DNA of 64,000 nt from KACC-23026 sp963829575 (GTDB lineage Bacteria > Bacillota > Bacilli > Bacillales > Sporolactobacillaceae): the NCBI GenBank assembly GCA_963829575.1, contig CAWHJF010000013.1, positions 496,001-560,000 on the forward strand, given 5' to 3'. The notes below the pieces were generated by a model that saw only the letters and a list, made by a program, of their open reading frames with translations, did not search any database and had not been told where the DNA came from. Position numbers and translations under genes: made by a program. Numbering within the stretch: position 1 is the stretch's first letter; each line of letters opens with the position of its first letter. Below are positions 43,105 to 51,316 of this stretch, one piece after another.

Positions 43105-44040
43105 TTAAGCTTGCTTCTTTTGAGTTGTTTTAGGCGCCTTCTTTTGTGAAGCCACTGATTTTTTGGGGGTACGTTCTTTTTGTGCGGAAGCCCCTTTTGT
43201 AGGCGGTGTAGCCTCTTTTTGATTTGTACTTTTGGGACGTGCCGGTTCTTTAGAACTTGGTTTGGTTTTCCCACGCGATTCATCCACACTTGCTTGCAAC
43301 GCCGCAAGCAGGTCAACGACGTTTTCTCGTACGGGTGCTTTTTTAGTCGTTGTTGTTTCATGACCCGCGAGTTTCTCTTCAAGCATGTGTTGGAGGTCTT
43401 CACGAAAGTCATTCTTATAATGATTTGGCTCAAACGTTGTAGTCAATTGTTCAATGAGTTGTTTAGCAGTGTCCAACTCTTTGTCTTCAAAAGTTCCGAG
43501 CTGATCAAGCCCAGGAACATGACCGATTGGTCGGACTTCTTCTGGATAGTACATCGTCTCAAGCATTAGGCCATTTTCATACACGCGAACGACGGCCAAA
43601 TGCTCCTTGGAATGGAGGGTAAGTTTAGCGAGACCGATTTTACCTGTATCTTCTAATGCCTTACGAAGAAGGGCATAGGCTTTTCCGCCATTCTCGTTGG
43701 GGCCAATAAAATACGACCGATTGAAATAGATAGGATCGATCTCAGAGAGGTTCACAAAATCTAAAATTTCAACCGCGCGAACTTGGTCGCCTTTTAGCGC
43801 TTGGATTTCCTGATCGGTGACGGTGATAAATTCACCCGGTTGAACCTCATATCCTTTTATTAAATGGTCTTGTTCGACGACTTCCTCACAGACTGGACAA
43901 TATTTTTGATAGCGAATCGGGGTATGACACGCATCATGTAACGTACGGAACGAGACATCTTTGGATTCGGTTGCAGCATAAAGTTTGATTGGGATATGCA
44001 CAAGTCCAAAGCTGATCGACCCTTTCCACATGGTATGCAT
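43105..44040 (-). CDS. ku: Ku protein (non-homologous end joining)
   Basis: A 311-residue bacterial Ku that binds DNA ends as a homodimer ring and recruits LigD. It starts MHTMWKGSISFGLVHIPIKLY and continues with the core segments HYKNDFREDL and ETMYYPEEVRP. The C-terminal 60 residues are rich in Lys, Pro, Thr and Ser and end KKAPKTTQKKQA, the variable basic tail of Ku. GAAGGAGGCTAGAC precedes the ATG. It lies 5 kb from the LigD polymerase and ligase genes rather than beside them. Confidence 0.95.
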   Translation of the reverse strand: MHTMWKGSISFGLVHIPIKLYAATESKDVSFRTLHDACHTPIRYQKYCPVCEEVVEQDHLIKGYEVQPGEFITVTDQEIQALKGDQVRAVEILDFVNLSEIDPIYFNRSYFIGPNENGGKAYALLRKALEDTGKIGLAKLTLHSKEHLAVVRVYENGLMLETMYYPEEVRPIGHVPGLDQLGTFEDKELDTAKQLIEQLTTTFEPNHYKNDFREDLQHMLEEKLAGHETTTTKKAPVRENVVDLLAALQASVDESRGKTKPSSKEPARPKSTNQKEATPPTKGASAQKERTPKKSVASQKKAPKTTQKKQA

Positions 44041-44095
44041 CGTCTAGCCTCCTTCCGAAGTAACTCCAAGATAGCCTTCAAAGAAATAGTCTTGA

Positions 44096-44130
44096 GGTGA
44101 CACATACATTTCCTTCTTTTTAGTGTCACC
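44096..44130. promoter_or_regulatory. Perfect inverted repeat upstream of ku
   Basis: GGTGACAC (44096-44103) and GTGTCACC (44123-44130) are separated by 19 bases, 56-90 bases before the ku start. It may be an operator or a leader hairpin. No consensus known to me fits. Confidence 0.45.
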
Positions 44131-44305
44131 AAAATCCATTGAAACTATAGACAAATTCATAAAAGGCCGAACCGGAACCTTACAATTTAAGAAAAACGAG
44201 GTTTGAAACGTCTGTTTTGGCCTCTGTCTGTTCGCCCAGAATGGATGTTTCAGGACAGGTTAAGTCGCACATATTCCATTAAACTCAAACTACCGCGGAA
44301 TTTGA

Positions 44306-44833
44306 ATGACCGGTCAGGAAATGGATCGAGATAGGATGACTAATGAAAATGGGTTTGAGGAATTGATTAAGCAGTATGAACCTTTGGTGAAGTCCACTTT
44401 GAGGCGTTTAGGATTGCAGAATGATTTTGATGAGGCAAAGCAAATTGGCTGGATCGCTTTATGGGAAGCATGGAAGACTTTTGATCCCCAAAAAGGCGCT
44501 TTTCCTGCCTATGCTAAAACCATGGTGCATGGCCGATTGAAAAGCTATGCTCGAAAAAGATATCAAACGAACCAGAAGATTGTGTTGTGCTCGGTTCTAC
44601 CTGAGGAACCAGTGGCGGTTAAAGAAACGTTCTCTACGCTTGATATCGATTGGGCACCATTAACATTGCGAGAAAGACAATGGATGAATGAAACCTACAA
44701 CAACCATCGTACGACAAAAGAGATCGCAAGAGCATACGAGGTTTCCGAACATACCGTGCGTTCTTGGAAAAAGTCTGTTATACAGAAATTAAGAAAAGGA
44801 TTTCGAAAAGAAGTGTTTTTAAGTGAGAAATAG
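44306..44833 (+). CDS. Small sigma-70-like factor of unknown regulon
   Basis: A 175-residue protein with sigma region 2 (LIKQYEPLVKSTLRRLGLQ, then AKQIGWIALWEAWKTFDPQKG and FPAYAKTMVHGRLKSY, about residues 19-90) and region 4 (PLTLRERQWMNETY, HTVRSWKKSVIQKLRKGF, about 118-165). It lacks regions 1 and 3 and resembles the small SigH/ComX-type or YvrI-type factors more than ECF factors. The start is ambiguous: ATG 44306 has only a weak GCGGA, and ATG 44321 and 44336 also exist. No anti-sigma gene adjoins it. It may control competence, stress or sporulation genes; that cannot be told. Confidence 0.75.
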   Translation: MTGQEMDRDRMTNENGFEELIKQYEPLVKSTLRRLGLQNDFDEAKQIGWIALWEAWKTFDPQKGAFPAYAKTMVHGRLKSYARKRYQTNQKIVLCSVLPEEPVAVKETFSTLDIDWAPLTLRERQWMNETYNNHRTTKEIARAYEVSEHTVRSWKKSVIQKLRKGFRKEVFLSEK

Positions 44834-44875
44834 GGAAACTAAGGAAATAGACTTCGTTTTTGGAAGGAGGATCGG

Positions 44876-45724
44876 ATGCATTTATATAATGAAGTAAAAA
44901 TAACGGCTGTTGTCTTGATCGGTGCCATCTTAAATGCCTTTGCGCTAAACTTTTTCCTAATCCCTGCTCATGTCCTATCCAGTGGCTTTACCGGGGTTTC
45001 TCAATTACTCTCTAGTCTTTTGCAACACGAGTTAGGCCTTTCAGTTGGAACAGGAATTGTATTATTTATTTTAAACATACCAATTACAATATTGGGCTGG
45101 ATGAAAGTTGGCAAGCGGTTTACATTATATAGCTTATTAAGTGTAGCAACGTTGTCTATTGTCCTGGTTTTTTTGCCGGTTCATGCGCTAACAAATAATC
45201 CGCTATTAAATGCTGTGTTTGGTGGAGTCGTGAGCGCTATCGGTGTTGGGTTAACACTCAAGTATGGGGCTTCGACGGGCGGAATGGACATTATTGCGAT
45301 GGTGCTCTCTAGAATGAAGGACCGTCCCATTGGCTCTTATTTTTTGGTCTTGAACGGCTTAATTGTCCTTTCAGCGGGTGCTTATTTTGGTTGGGAAAAA
45401 GCACTCTATACATTAGTGACGATATACGCGAGCTCGCGAGTCATTGATGCCATACACACGCGCCATCAAAAGTTGACCGCAATGGTCGTGACGGCAGAAG
45501 GTAGGGCTATGACGAAAGCCATTCACGATAAAATGGTACGTGGGATTACGCGCCTCCCAGCCAAAGGCGCTTATTCTGACAAGGAACGCGAAATGTTAAT
45601 GATTGTCGTGACGCGTTATGAACTGTATACCCTTGAACAGATCATTAAGTATGTTGATCCAGAAGCCTTTACAAACGTTGTGGAAACAGCGGGGATCTTT
45701 GGCTTCTTCCGATCATCGGATTAA
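44876..45724 (+). CDS. yitT: YitT-family membrane protein (DUF2179)
   Basis: A 282-residue protein with five or six N-terminal membrane helices and a soluble C-terminal DUF2179 domain (about 215-280: GITRLPAKGAYSDKEREMLMIVVTRYE). The motif KYGASTGGMDIIAMVLSR is typical of the YitT/YqfU/YpjC group. Substrate unknown. A GGAAGGAGGATCGG site precedes the ATG. The neighbours yitU, yitV and yitW follow in the same order as in B. subtilis, so I use the yitT name. Confidence 0.82.
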   Translation: MHLYNEVKITAVVLIGAILNAFALNFFLIPAHVLSSGFTGVSQLLSSLLQHELGLSVGTGIVLFILNIPITILGWMKVGKRFTLYSLLSVATLSIVLVFLPVHALTNNPLLNAVFGGVVSAIGVGLTLKYGASTGGMDIIAMVLSRMKDRPIGSYFLVLNGLIVLSAGAYFGWEKALYTLVTIYASSRVIDAIHTRHQKLTAMVVTAEGRAMTKAIHDKMVRGITRLPAKGAYSDKEREMLMIVVTRYELYTLEQIIKYVDPEAFTNVVETAGIFGFFRSSD

Positions 45725-45825
45725 AAACAGCTTTGCTCGACTCTTCTCTTGAGCACACCACTCTGGCTAGAATGGTGCCGCCCATGTACACGAGCTACGA
45801 ATGGATAAAAGTTTGCTAACGAAAA

Positions 45826-45857
45826 AAAGCTGCCGAGAACACTCGACAGCTTTCTTT
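45826..45857. terminator. Bidirectional terminator between yitT and the NifU-N gene
   Basis: AAAGCTGCCGAG (45826-45837) pairs with CTCGACAGCTTT (45842-45853). An A-run on the left gives T-tails for the minus strand; TTTCTTTC follows on the plus strand. Confidence 0.85.
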
Positions 45858-45864
45858 CATGCAT

Positions 45865-46122
45865 TTATTTAGATTCAAAAACAGCCTGAAGTTTGGGAAG
45901 AAGCTCGTCCCAACTTGCATCAAACGTTTTGTTGACCGTTACGAAATCGTCATAGCCAAAAATATTATCGACGCCATCTACAGCCAATAATTCCGCAGCC
46001 AATTGATGATCAACGGAATCACCTACTTTTGCGATTAGGCGCTCTTCAAACAATTGTGTGTTTGCCGTGAATTTCATGGCGTTTGGATTGGGTGTTGCAT
46101 CCACTTTTACATTTAACCCCAT
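45865..46122 (-). CDS. Nfu/NifU N-terminal-type small protein
   Basis: An 85-residue soluble protein starting MGLNVKVDATPNPNAMKFTAN, the signature of the Nfu/NifU N-terminal (scaffold) domain. The CxxC domain that holds the iron-sulfur cluster in full-length Nfu is absent, so it acts either with a partner or in another role. AAAGGGGAG precedes the ATG. The yitW gene, also linked to iron-sulfur assembly, lies 3.7 kb away. Confidence 0.82.
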   Translation of the reverse strand: MGLNVKVDATPNPNAMKFTANTQLFEERLIAKVGDSVDHQLAAELLAVDGVDNIFGYDDFVTVNKTFDASWDELLPKLQAVFESK

Positions 46123-46334
46123 TATGAACTCCCCTTTCTAGTCGATCGCCATCATTTTTAAGGACGATTTATTTTAGTTGCTCATCTTTGAATCTGTTCA
46201 ACCAGACTAATTTGTTTGATCAAAAAATGAACGATTAGGTCTTTGTCTCCACTAAAATGAGAATAGACCCTTTTCCATAATAGTTTATCTTATTCCATGC
46301 GATTGGACAAACTCTAAGAAATCAACTTAGGTGA
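46123..46334 (-). other. Spacer between the NifU-N and GNAT genes
   Basis: AT-rich DNA that should hold the NifU-N promoter on the minus strand. No clear regulatory site was recognised. Confidence 0.3.
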
Positions 46335-46787
46335 TCAGAAGGTGAACCCATAACGTTTTGAAATCACTTCATAGAAACCCAGTGAATTATAAATGTGTTT
46401 GGTCGCTGAATTATTAACACCTGTCTCGAGTTCGATCGATTGAATCCCTTCTCTTTCAGCATAATGAATGATGAATAAAAGTAATTTTTTACCGATTCCG
46501 CGATTTCGATTGTCGTTCTGGACAAACAACTCGTTTAGCCAAAGGTAAGGGCCTCCAACTCTAAGGCTGACCCCAATATTAAAAAGAGCAAATCCATATA
46601 TTTCTTGATCTTCCTCCGCAATCACAAGTCGCGAGCTCGATTTTGGATCGAGTGTCCGTTCCACGGCGCTTCGAACAGAACTGTAAGAAAGATCATCATC
46701 ATCAATGGAGATTTGTTGGAGGAAAAGCTTAGTCAGTTGATCAACGCGTGCATCTGTCGCACCATCAACCACCTCATAGACATGCAT
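46335..46787 (-). CDS. GNAT-family N-acetyltransferase
   Basis: A 150-residue acetyltransferase. The acetyl-CoA site is NRNRGIGKKLLLFII near residue 95 (R/Q-x-x-G-x-G/A), preceded by LWLNELFVQ and followed by ELETGVNNSATKHIYNSLGFYE near the end, the typical GNAT succession. The start is placed at ATG 46787, which has AAAGGTG seven bases before it. The acceptor substrate cannot be read. It follows the HAD gene by 70 bases in reverse order of transcription. Confidence 0.85.
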   Translation of the reverse strand: MHVYEVVDGATDARVDQLTKLFLQQISIDDDDLSYSSVRSAVERTLDPKSSSRLVIAEEDQEIYGFALFNIGVSLRVGGPYLWLNELFVQNDNRNRGIGKKLLLFIIHYAEREGIQSIELETGVNNSATKHIYNSLGFYEVISKRYGFTF

Positions 46788-46857
46788 GTCATCACACCTT
46801 TGAAAGAGAGAGTCTCTTTTATTATACAAGAAGAGCCCTTTTTTCTGAATCTCTTAA

Positions 46858-47673
46858 TTACTGCCCTTGCAAAAAATGTTGCTCCAAGAAGCTCGCAATT
46901 CCATCGTCTTCATTGGTGTGGGTAATGTGGTTCGCGATTGCTTTAATAGAGTGGGTGGCATTTCCCATTGCCACACCATGACCAGCTGCTTCAATCATTT
47001 CTAGGTCATTTTCTTCGTCTCCAAAAGCCACTACGCGATCCATTGGAATTGATAAGTAATCCGCTACGCGTTTTAATCCGACTGCCTTATTGGTTCCTTT
47101 TCGAATGATTTCAATGATGTCGCTCGGATATCCCCAAGACCGTTGATCCACCATTTCGGCATGTTCTTGATCCAGAGCTTTAATAAGTTGCAAAATTTCC
47201 GAACGGGGCGTACTAATCAATACACTTGTGGGGTTCTCATCTAACTTTTGATCAATCGGTCCAATGATGACCTCCGATTTGGGCATGTCAAACACTTCAT
47301 AAAAGGAGTCGTCCCATTTTTCAACATAGACTTGATCCATCACTTCAGTAATCACATTGTTAATATTATAGGATCGACACATCTCTAATATGGAGAATGC
47401 GGTTTCTTTTGGGATTGTCGTATGAGACGTTCTAAACTCATGTGAGCGTGGATGATGGACATGCGCACCATTAAAGTTCACAATAGGAGTGGTTAAGTCG
47501 AGCTCAGCATAATACTGTTTACTCGCGCGATACGGACGACCTGTTGAAATCACAAGCTGATGCCCAGCTTCTTTCATTTTATTGAGGGCTAGCTTTGTTC
47601 TTGGGCTTATTAATTTTTCATTTGTGAGAAGCGTTCCGTCAAGATCTAATGCAATTAGATAGGGTTGTGTCAT
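46858..47673 (-). CDS. yitU: Cof-type HAD-IIB phosphatase (YitU-like)
   Basis: A 271-residue haloacid-dehalogenase hydrolase. Motif I is ALDLDGTLL (nucleophile Asp near residue 9), motif II is ISTGRPY near 41, the conserved Lys is in GTNKAVGLKRV near 197, and motif IV is AFGDEENDLEMIE near 220. A C2b cap lies between. Members dephosphorylate sugar phosphates or flavin precursors; in B. subtilis YitU is reported as an FMN-type phosphatase. It is divergent from yitV with 103 bases between, as part of a yit-like neighbourhood. Confidence 0.87.
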   Translation of the reverse strand: MTQPYLIALDLDGTLLTNEKLISPRTKLALNKMKEAGHQLVISTGRPYRASKQYYAELDLTTPIVNFNGAHVHHPRSHEFRTSHTTIPKETAFSILEMCRSYNINNVITEVMDQVYVEKWDDSFYEVFDMPKSEVIIGPIDQKLDENPTSVLISTPRSEILQLIKALDQEHAEMVDQRSWGYPSDIIEIIRKGTNKAVGLKRVADYLSIPMDRVVAFGDEENDLEMIEAAGHGVAMGNATHSIKAIANHITHTNEDDGIASFLEQHFLQGQ

Positions 47674-47776
47674 GATTGGTCCTCCATCGCTTAAATTAGC
47701 TATATTATAGTCGAAAGTCTGTTCGATAAACGATTTCCATTTATTTCTTTACATAATCTTAAAGGAGACGAGAACT

Positions 47777-48547
47777 ATGTATACGATTGAACACCTGAAT
47801 ATCCAAGGGATTCCAACACTAAAAGTTGAAAAAGCAGCGTTCCAAGACCAACCGCTTCCTGTTGTTCTCTTTTGGCATGGTTGGACAAGTATGAAAGAAC
47901 GCAATCTTTATTATGCCTACTTGTTGGCTGAATCCGGCTTTAGGGTTATTTTACCAGAAGCGACCGGGCATGGTGAACGTCTAGAAGAATTAACTGAGTT
48001 GGAACGGCAAATTGGCTTTTTTCAGGTGGTGCTTCAATCGATTCACGAGACGGCTGTCATTCGAGATTATGGTTTGGAAAAAGGCTGGATTAAAGACAAT
48101 CAGTTTATGATGGCTGGAACTTCAATGGGTGCGATCATTACTTTAAGTGCTCTGGCCACTTATGATTGGGTACAATCGGCTGTCTCTTTAATGGGATCGC
48201 CTTTTCTCATCGGGTTTGCCCAGCATAAATTGAGTCAATTTAAGGAAGCGGGAATCACCCTTCCGTTTTCAGATGAAGAGCTTGATCAGCTTATGAAGAC
48301 GCTAGAGCCTTACGATTTGAGTAAGCATTTAGATCAATTAAACGGGGTTCCTTTATTATTCTGGCACGGCAAAAAAGACCCCGAGGTTCCGTACGCTCAG
48401 TCCCGCCTTTTCTATGACAGTTATAATTATCTTCCAGGAATAACACTCTCCTATATTGATGACCCGAATGCTGAGCACGTTGTGACTCAAGAAGGCGCAC
48501 TTGCATTAAGAGATTGGTTTGTGCACCATACACCGATCACGCAATAA
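47777..48547 (+). CDS. yitV: Alpha/beta hydrolase, YitV-like esterase
   Basis: A 256-residue alpha/beta-hydrolase-fold protein. LFWHGWTSMKERN holds the oxyanion loop, the nucleophile Ser is in AGTSMGAI near residue 117, the acidic residue is in WHGKKDPEVP near 200, and the catalytic His is in NAEHVV near 236. It has no signal peptide. The match in size and neighbourhood (next to yitU, before yitW) supports YitV. The substrate is unknown. Confidence 0.85.
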   Translation: MYTIEHLNIQGIPTLKVEKAAFQDQPLPVVLFWHGWTSMKERNLYYAYLLAESGFRVILPEATGHGERLEELTELERQIGFFQVVLQSIHETAVIRDYGLEKGWIKDNQFMMAGTSMGAIITLSALATYDWVQSAVSLMGSPFLIGFAQHKLSQFKEAGITLPFSDEELDQLMKTLEPYDLSKHLDQLNGVPLLFWHGKKDPEVPYAQSRLFYDSYNYLPGITLSYIDDPNAEHVVTQEGALALRDWFVHHTPITQ

Positions 48548-48616
48548 TAAATTTAAAAACCTACTCACCATTTTACCCGACTTAAAGCTATTTATAGGGT
48601 GAAAGGGGGTGAGAGA

Positions 48617-48835
48617 ATGGCTACTTCAAATTTCTTGAAAGCGGTCATGACGCTTTCGTTTGATGGCGGCACAGATCCAAAAGGCAAACCGGTCATTATG
48701 AATAAGCGTTTCAATGGGGTTAAAACCACTTCAACAGATGACCAGCTTTTTGCCATTGCCGAATCGCTCGCGCCGCTCCAAAGTCAAACTTTGGTCGGAA
48801 TCGTGCGCACGAACACGATTGACATCAGTGCATAA
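48617..48835 (+). CDS. DUF1659 protein
   Basis: A 72-residue soluble protein (KAVMTLSFDGGTDPKGKPVIMNKRFNG) of the DUF1659 family. ATG 48617 is preceded by AAAGGGGGTGAGAG. It begins a three-gene cassette (DUF1659, DUF2922, YvrJ) seen repeatedly in Bacillales. Function unknown. Confidence 0.85.
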   Translation: MATSNFLKAVMTLSFDGGTDPKGKPVIMNKRFNGVKTTSTDDQLFAIAESLAPLQSQTLVGIVRTNTIDISA

Positions 48836-48907
48836 GGTAGACGAGTTCTAATGTCTATCTTATGACAACGGGTTCCGTTATTATTCGAAAGAAAGGAGGG
48901 ATACGTC

Positions 48908-49126
48908 ATGGCCAAAACACTTGAATTGAGTTTTGCGAACACAACCGGAAAAGTGGTTCGTTATACATTAGATAATCCTGTTGAACCGTTTGATAGTGCG
49001 GCTGTGAATGCCGCAATGGATACGATTATTGCGCAAAATGCATTCACTTCATCTGGTGGCGACCTTATTAAGAAAAAAAGCGCCCGCATTGTTGAACGTA
49101 ACGTTACGGAGATTCCTTTAACTTAA
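48908..49126 (+). CDS. DUF2922 protein
   Basis: A 72-residue soluble protein of the DUF2922 family (LELSFANTTGKVVRYTLDNP, then VNAAMDTIIAQNAFTS). Its likeness to the preceding DUF1659 product (both start with a SFA/SFDG strand and have similar length) suggests a shared fold. AAAGGAGGGA precedes the ATG. Function unknown. A terminator follows. Confidence 0.87.
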   Translation: MAKTLELSFANTTGKVVRYTLDNPVEPFDSAAVNAAMDTIIAQNAFTSSGGDLIKKKSARIVERNVTEIPLT

Positions 49127-49140
49127 TGTCTTAAAGCTTT

Positions 49141-49168
49141 AGGAGGAGGGCTGACCTCCTCCTTTTTA
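49141..49168 (+). terminator. Terminator within the DUF cassette
   Basis: AGGAGGAGG pairs with CCTCCTCCT around GCTGA, followed by TTTTTATTTT. It separates DUF2922 from YvrJ. Confidence 0.85.
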
Positions 49169-49199
49169 TTTTAAGAAAAGAAGATAGGAGGTTTTTGAA

Positions 49200-49406
49200 A
49201 TGGGAGATTGGGTGAGCATGGTCAAAGATGTGGGGTTTCCGATCGTCGTGACGTTATATCTTCTTTATCGGATTGAAGGGAAACTCGATGAATTGAATAC
49301 ATCCATCCAACAATTGCCTGGCCGTCTCAAAGAATGGAGCAGCCCTTCCAATGTGGTTGCTCCCCTTGCACAGATTACCCCACCAAAAGAAATAGGTAAG
49401 CAATAA
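49200..49406 (+). CDS. YvrJ-family protein
   Basis: A 68-residue protein with an N-terminal hydrophobic segment (VGFPIVVTLYLLYRI) and a short basic tail; SMVKDVGFPIVVTLYLLYRIEGKLDEL is the YvrJ signature (shown here in parts: DVGFPIVVTLYLLYR). AGGAGGTTTTTGAA precedes the ATG. It closes the DUF1659/DUF2922/YvrJ cassette. Function unknown. Confidence 0.85.
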   Translation: MGDWVSMVKDVGFPIVVTLYLLYRIEGKLDELNTSIQQLPGRLKEWSSPSNVVAPLAQITPPKEIGKQ

Positions 49407-49542
49407 GGTTTATCCTTTTGCCGGAAAAGGTTATACTTGTAACAAGAGGCGGATTAAGCCGTTTGAAAGTTCTTTAGATGAAACACAGTTACCACTGTTT
49501 CATAGACAATTTTTCGCACAGGTTTTGAAAGGAGTGATCGAA

Positions 49543-49860
49543 ATGGGTCAAGCAAGCAGCGAATTACATGATCAGGTGATGGAAGCCTTGGAGGAAGTCA
49601 TTGATCCTGAGCTCGGTATAGATATTGTGAATTTGGGTCTTGTTTATGGTGTCGACGTCGATGACAAAGGCGAATGTATTGTCACGATGACGCTTACGGC
49701 GATGGGATGTCCACTTGCCGCAACGATCCAACATGAAGTCAAAGCATCTATCCTGCCGATTGACGGTGTTGAGACGGTCGAAGTCAATATCGTTTGGAAT
49801 CCACCTTGGGGCAAGGAGCGCATGTCACGGTATGCCAAAATTGCTTTAGGGATTTCCTAA
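49543..49860 (+). CDS. yitW: MIP18/PaaD-like metal-sulfur cluster protein (YitW)
   Basis: A 105-residue DUF59-family protein: VIDPELGIDIVNLGLVYG at the start, TLTAMGCPLAATIQ with the conserved Cys in the middle, and IVWNPPWGKERMS near the end. Proteins of this family (SufT-like) help mature iron-sulfur proteins. ATG 49543 is preceded by AAAGGAGTGATCG. It takes the position of yitW after yitV, apart from the inserted DUF cassette. A terminator follows. Confidence 0.88.
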   Translation: MGQASSELHDQVMEALEEVIDPELGIDIVNLGLVYGVDVDDKGECIVTMTLTAMGCPLAATIQHEVKASILPIDGVETVEVNIVWNPPWGKERMSRYAKIALGIS

Positions 49861-49884
49861 AGCGGTCGTTAATAGGAATAAATT

Positions 49885-49940
49885 AGAAGATCTCGGCCCC
49901 AAGAGTGCCTGTCCAACTCGTTGGCCAAGATCTTCTTTTT
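49885..49940 (+). terminator. Intrinsic terminator of yitW
   Basis: AGAAGATCTCGGCC (49885-49898) pairs with GGCCAAGATCTTCT (49923-49936), followed by TTTT. Confidence 0.85.
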
Positions 49941-50026
49941 CTGAGGAAAACGATCTGAATGGCCATAGAAGCGTGGAATCTAGAACTGTTACAGGGACTC
50001 TTACATATATAATTTGAGGTGATTTC

Positions 50027-51316
50027 ATGGTTGAGCATCGAAAGCCGATTCCTGTTCCGGAGGCTGTCAACCGAATTCAAGACTATGTCCAAACTTTGGG
50101 AACAGAGTGGGTGGATTTAAAAACAAGTGATGGGCGAATTCTTGCTAGCCCGATCAAAGCAGATCATGATGTTCCGCCTTTTGATCGTTCACCATATGAT
50201 GGTTTTGCGATTCGTTCTGAAGATACGGTTGGGCGATCAAAGGATCATCCCGTTCAACTCAAAGTGGTGGAAGAAATCGGTGCTGGAGATGTCGCGACTC
50301 GCGTCGTTCATTCGGGTGAAGCAATCCGGATCATGACGGGTGCCCAGTTGCCGGTCGGAGCAGATGCTATTATCATGCTGGAACTCGTTCAGGACATCAA
50401 AGAAGAGGATCACGACTCTATCGTGATCAAAAGAGAGGTCAAAAGCGGCGATAACATTTCCCGCAAAGGCGAGGACACTAAAGCCGGGACGATTTTAATT
50501 GATAAGGGAGAACCAATCACACCTGGAGTAATGGCAGTGCTCGCCACTTTTGGTTATGCAAAAGTGTGTGTCACCAAACGCCCGATAGTGGGTGTGATTG
50601 CAACAGGTTCAGAGCTCCTTGGTGTTGATGAGCCACTCGTTCCAGGGAAAATCCGCAATAGTAATGCTTATATGGTGATGTCCCAGGTCAAACAAGCTGG
50701 CGCCGTCCCGCTCGATCTTGGTCAGTTTGTAGACGACTTTGATTTGAGCTACAACGCGGTAAAAGAAGCACTGGATCAAGTGGATCTTTTAATTACTACA
50801 GGTGGCGTTTCCGTAGGAGATTTTGATTTTTTACCGCAAATATATAGCAAACTTGGTGCAAAGGTTTTATTTAATAAAATTGGAATGCGTCCAGGGAGTG
50901 TCACCACGGTAGCTGTCCTGGGGGACAAGCTCTTATTTGGACTTTCAGGAAACCCATCTGCTTGTTTTGTAGGATTTGAACTTTATGCCGGACCATTTAT
51001 TAAAGGGTTATTAGGGCAAACGAACCGTTTTTTGACGACAACCCAGGCTCGCCTTACTCAGGATTTTTCAAAACCGAATCCTTTTACGCGTTTTGTTCGA
51101 GCCAAATTAGATTTTACTCAAAGTGAATTAACCGTTCATCCTGTTGGATTGGACAAATCGAATGTCGTGACCTCACTTTCGGAGGCGAACGCTTTAATTG
51201 TTCTCCCAGGAGGGACCCGTGGGTTTGCACAAGGGGATCGAGTCACGGTATTGATGCTAAATGGAGAAGGCGGGATGACTTTTGACCTTGAGCCTTTGTC
51301 AAATCGTCGGATATAA
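50027..51316 (+). CDS. moeA: Molybdopterin molybdenumtransferase
   Basis: MoeA inserts molybdate into adenylylated molybdopterin. The 429 residues show PPFDRSPYDGFAIR near residue 48, GEAIRIMTGAQLPVGADAII, then the MoCF domain with TGSELLG and ITTGGVSVGDFDF near 255, and the C-terminal domain IV beta-barrel. GAGGTGATTTC precedes the ATG. The 3' end overlaps mobB by 35 bases in another frame, so the two are translationally coupled. It is first in a moeA-mobB-moaE-moaD operon; moaA, moaB, moaC and mobA are not in the window. Confidence 0.95.
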   Translation: MVEHRKPIPVPEAVNRIQDYVQTLGTEWVDLKTSDGRILASPIKADHDVPPFDRSPYDGFAIRSEDTVGRSKDHPVQLKVVEEIGAGDVATRVVHSGEAIRIMTGAQLPVGADAIIMLELVQDIKEEDHDSIVIKREVKSGDNISRKGEDTKAGTILIDKGEPITPGVMAVLATFGYAKVCVTKRPIVGVIATGSELLGVDEPLVPGKIRNSNAYMVMSQVKQAGAVPLDLGQFVDDFDLSYNAVKEALDQVDLLITTGGVSVGDFDFLPQIYSKLGAKVLFNKIGMRPGSVTTVAVLGDKLLFGLSGNPSACFVGFELYAGPFIKGLLGQTNRFLTTTQARLTQDFSKPNPFTRFVRAKLDFTQSELTVHPVGLDKSNVVTSLSEANALIVLPGGTRGFAQGDRVTVLMLNGEGGMTFDLEPLSNRRI

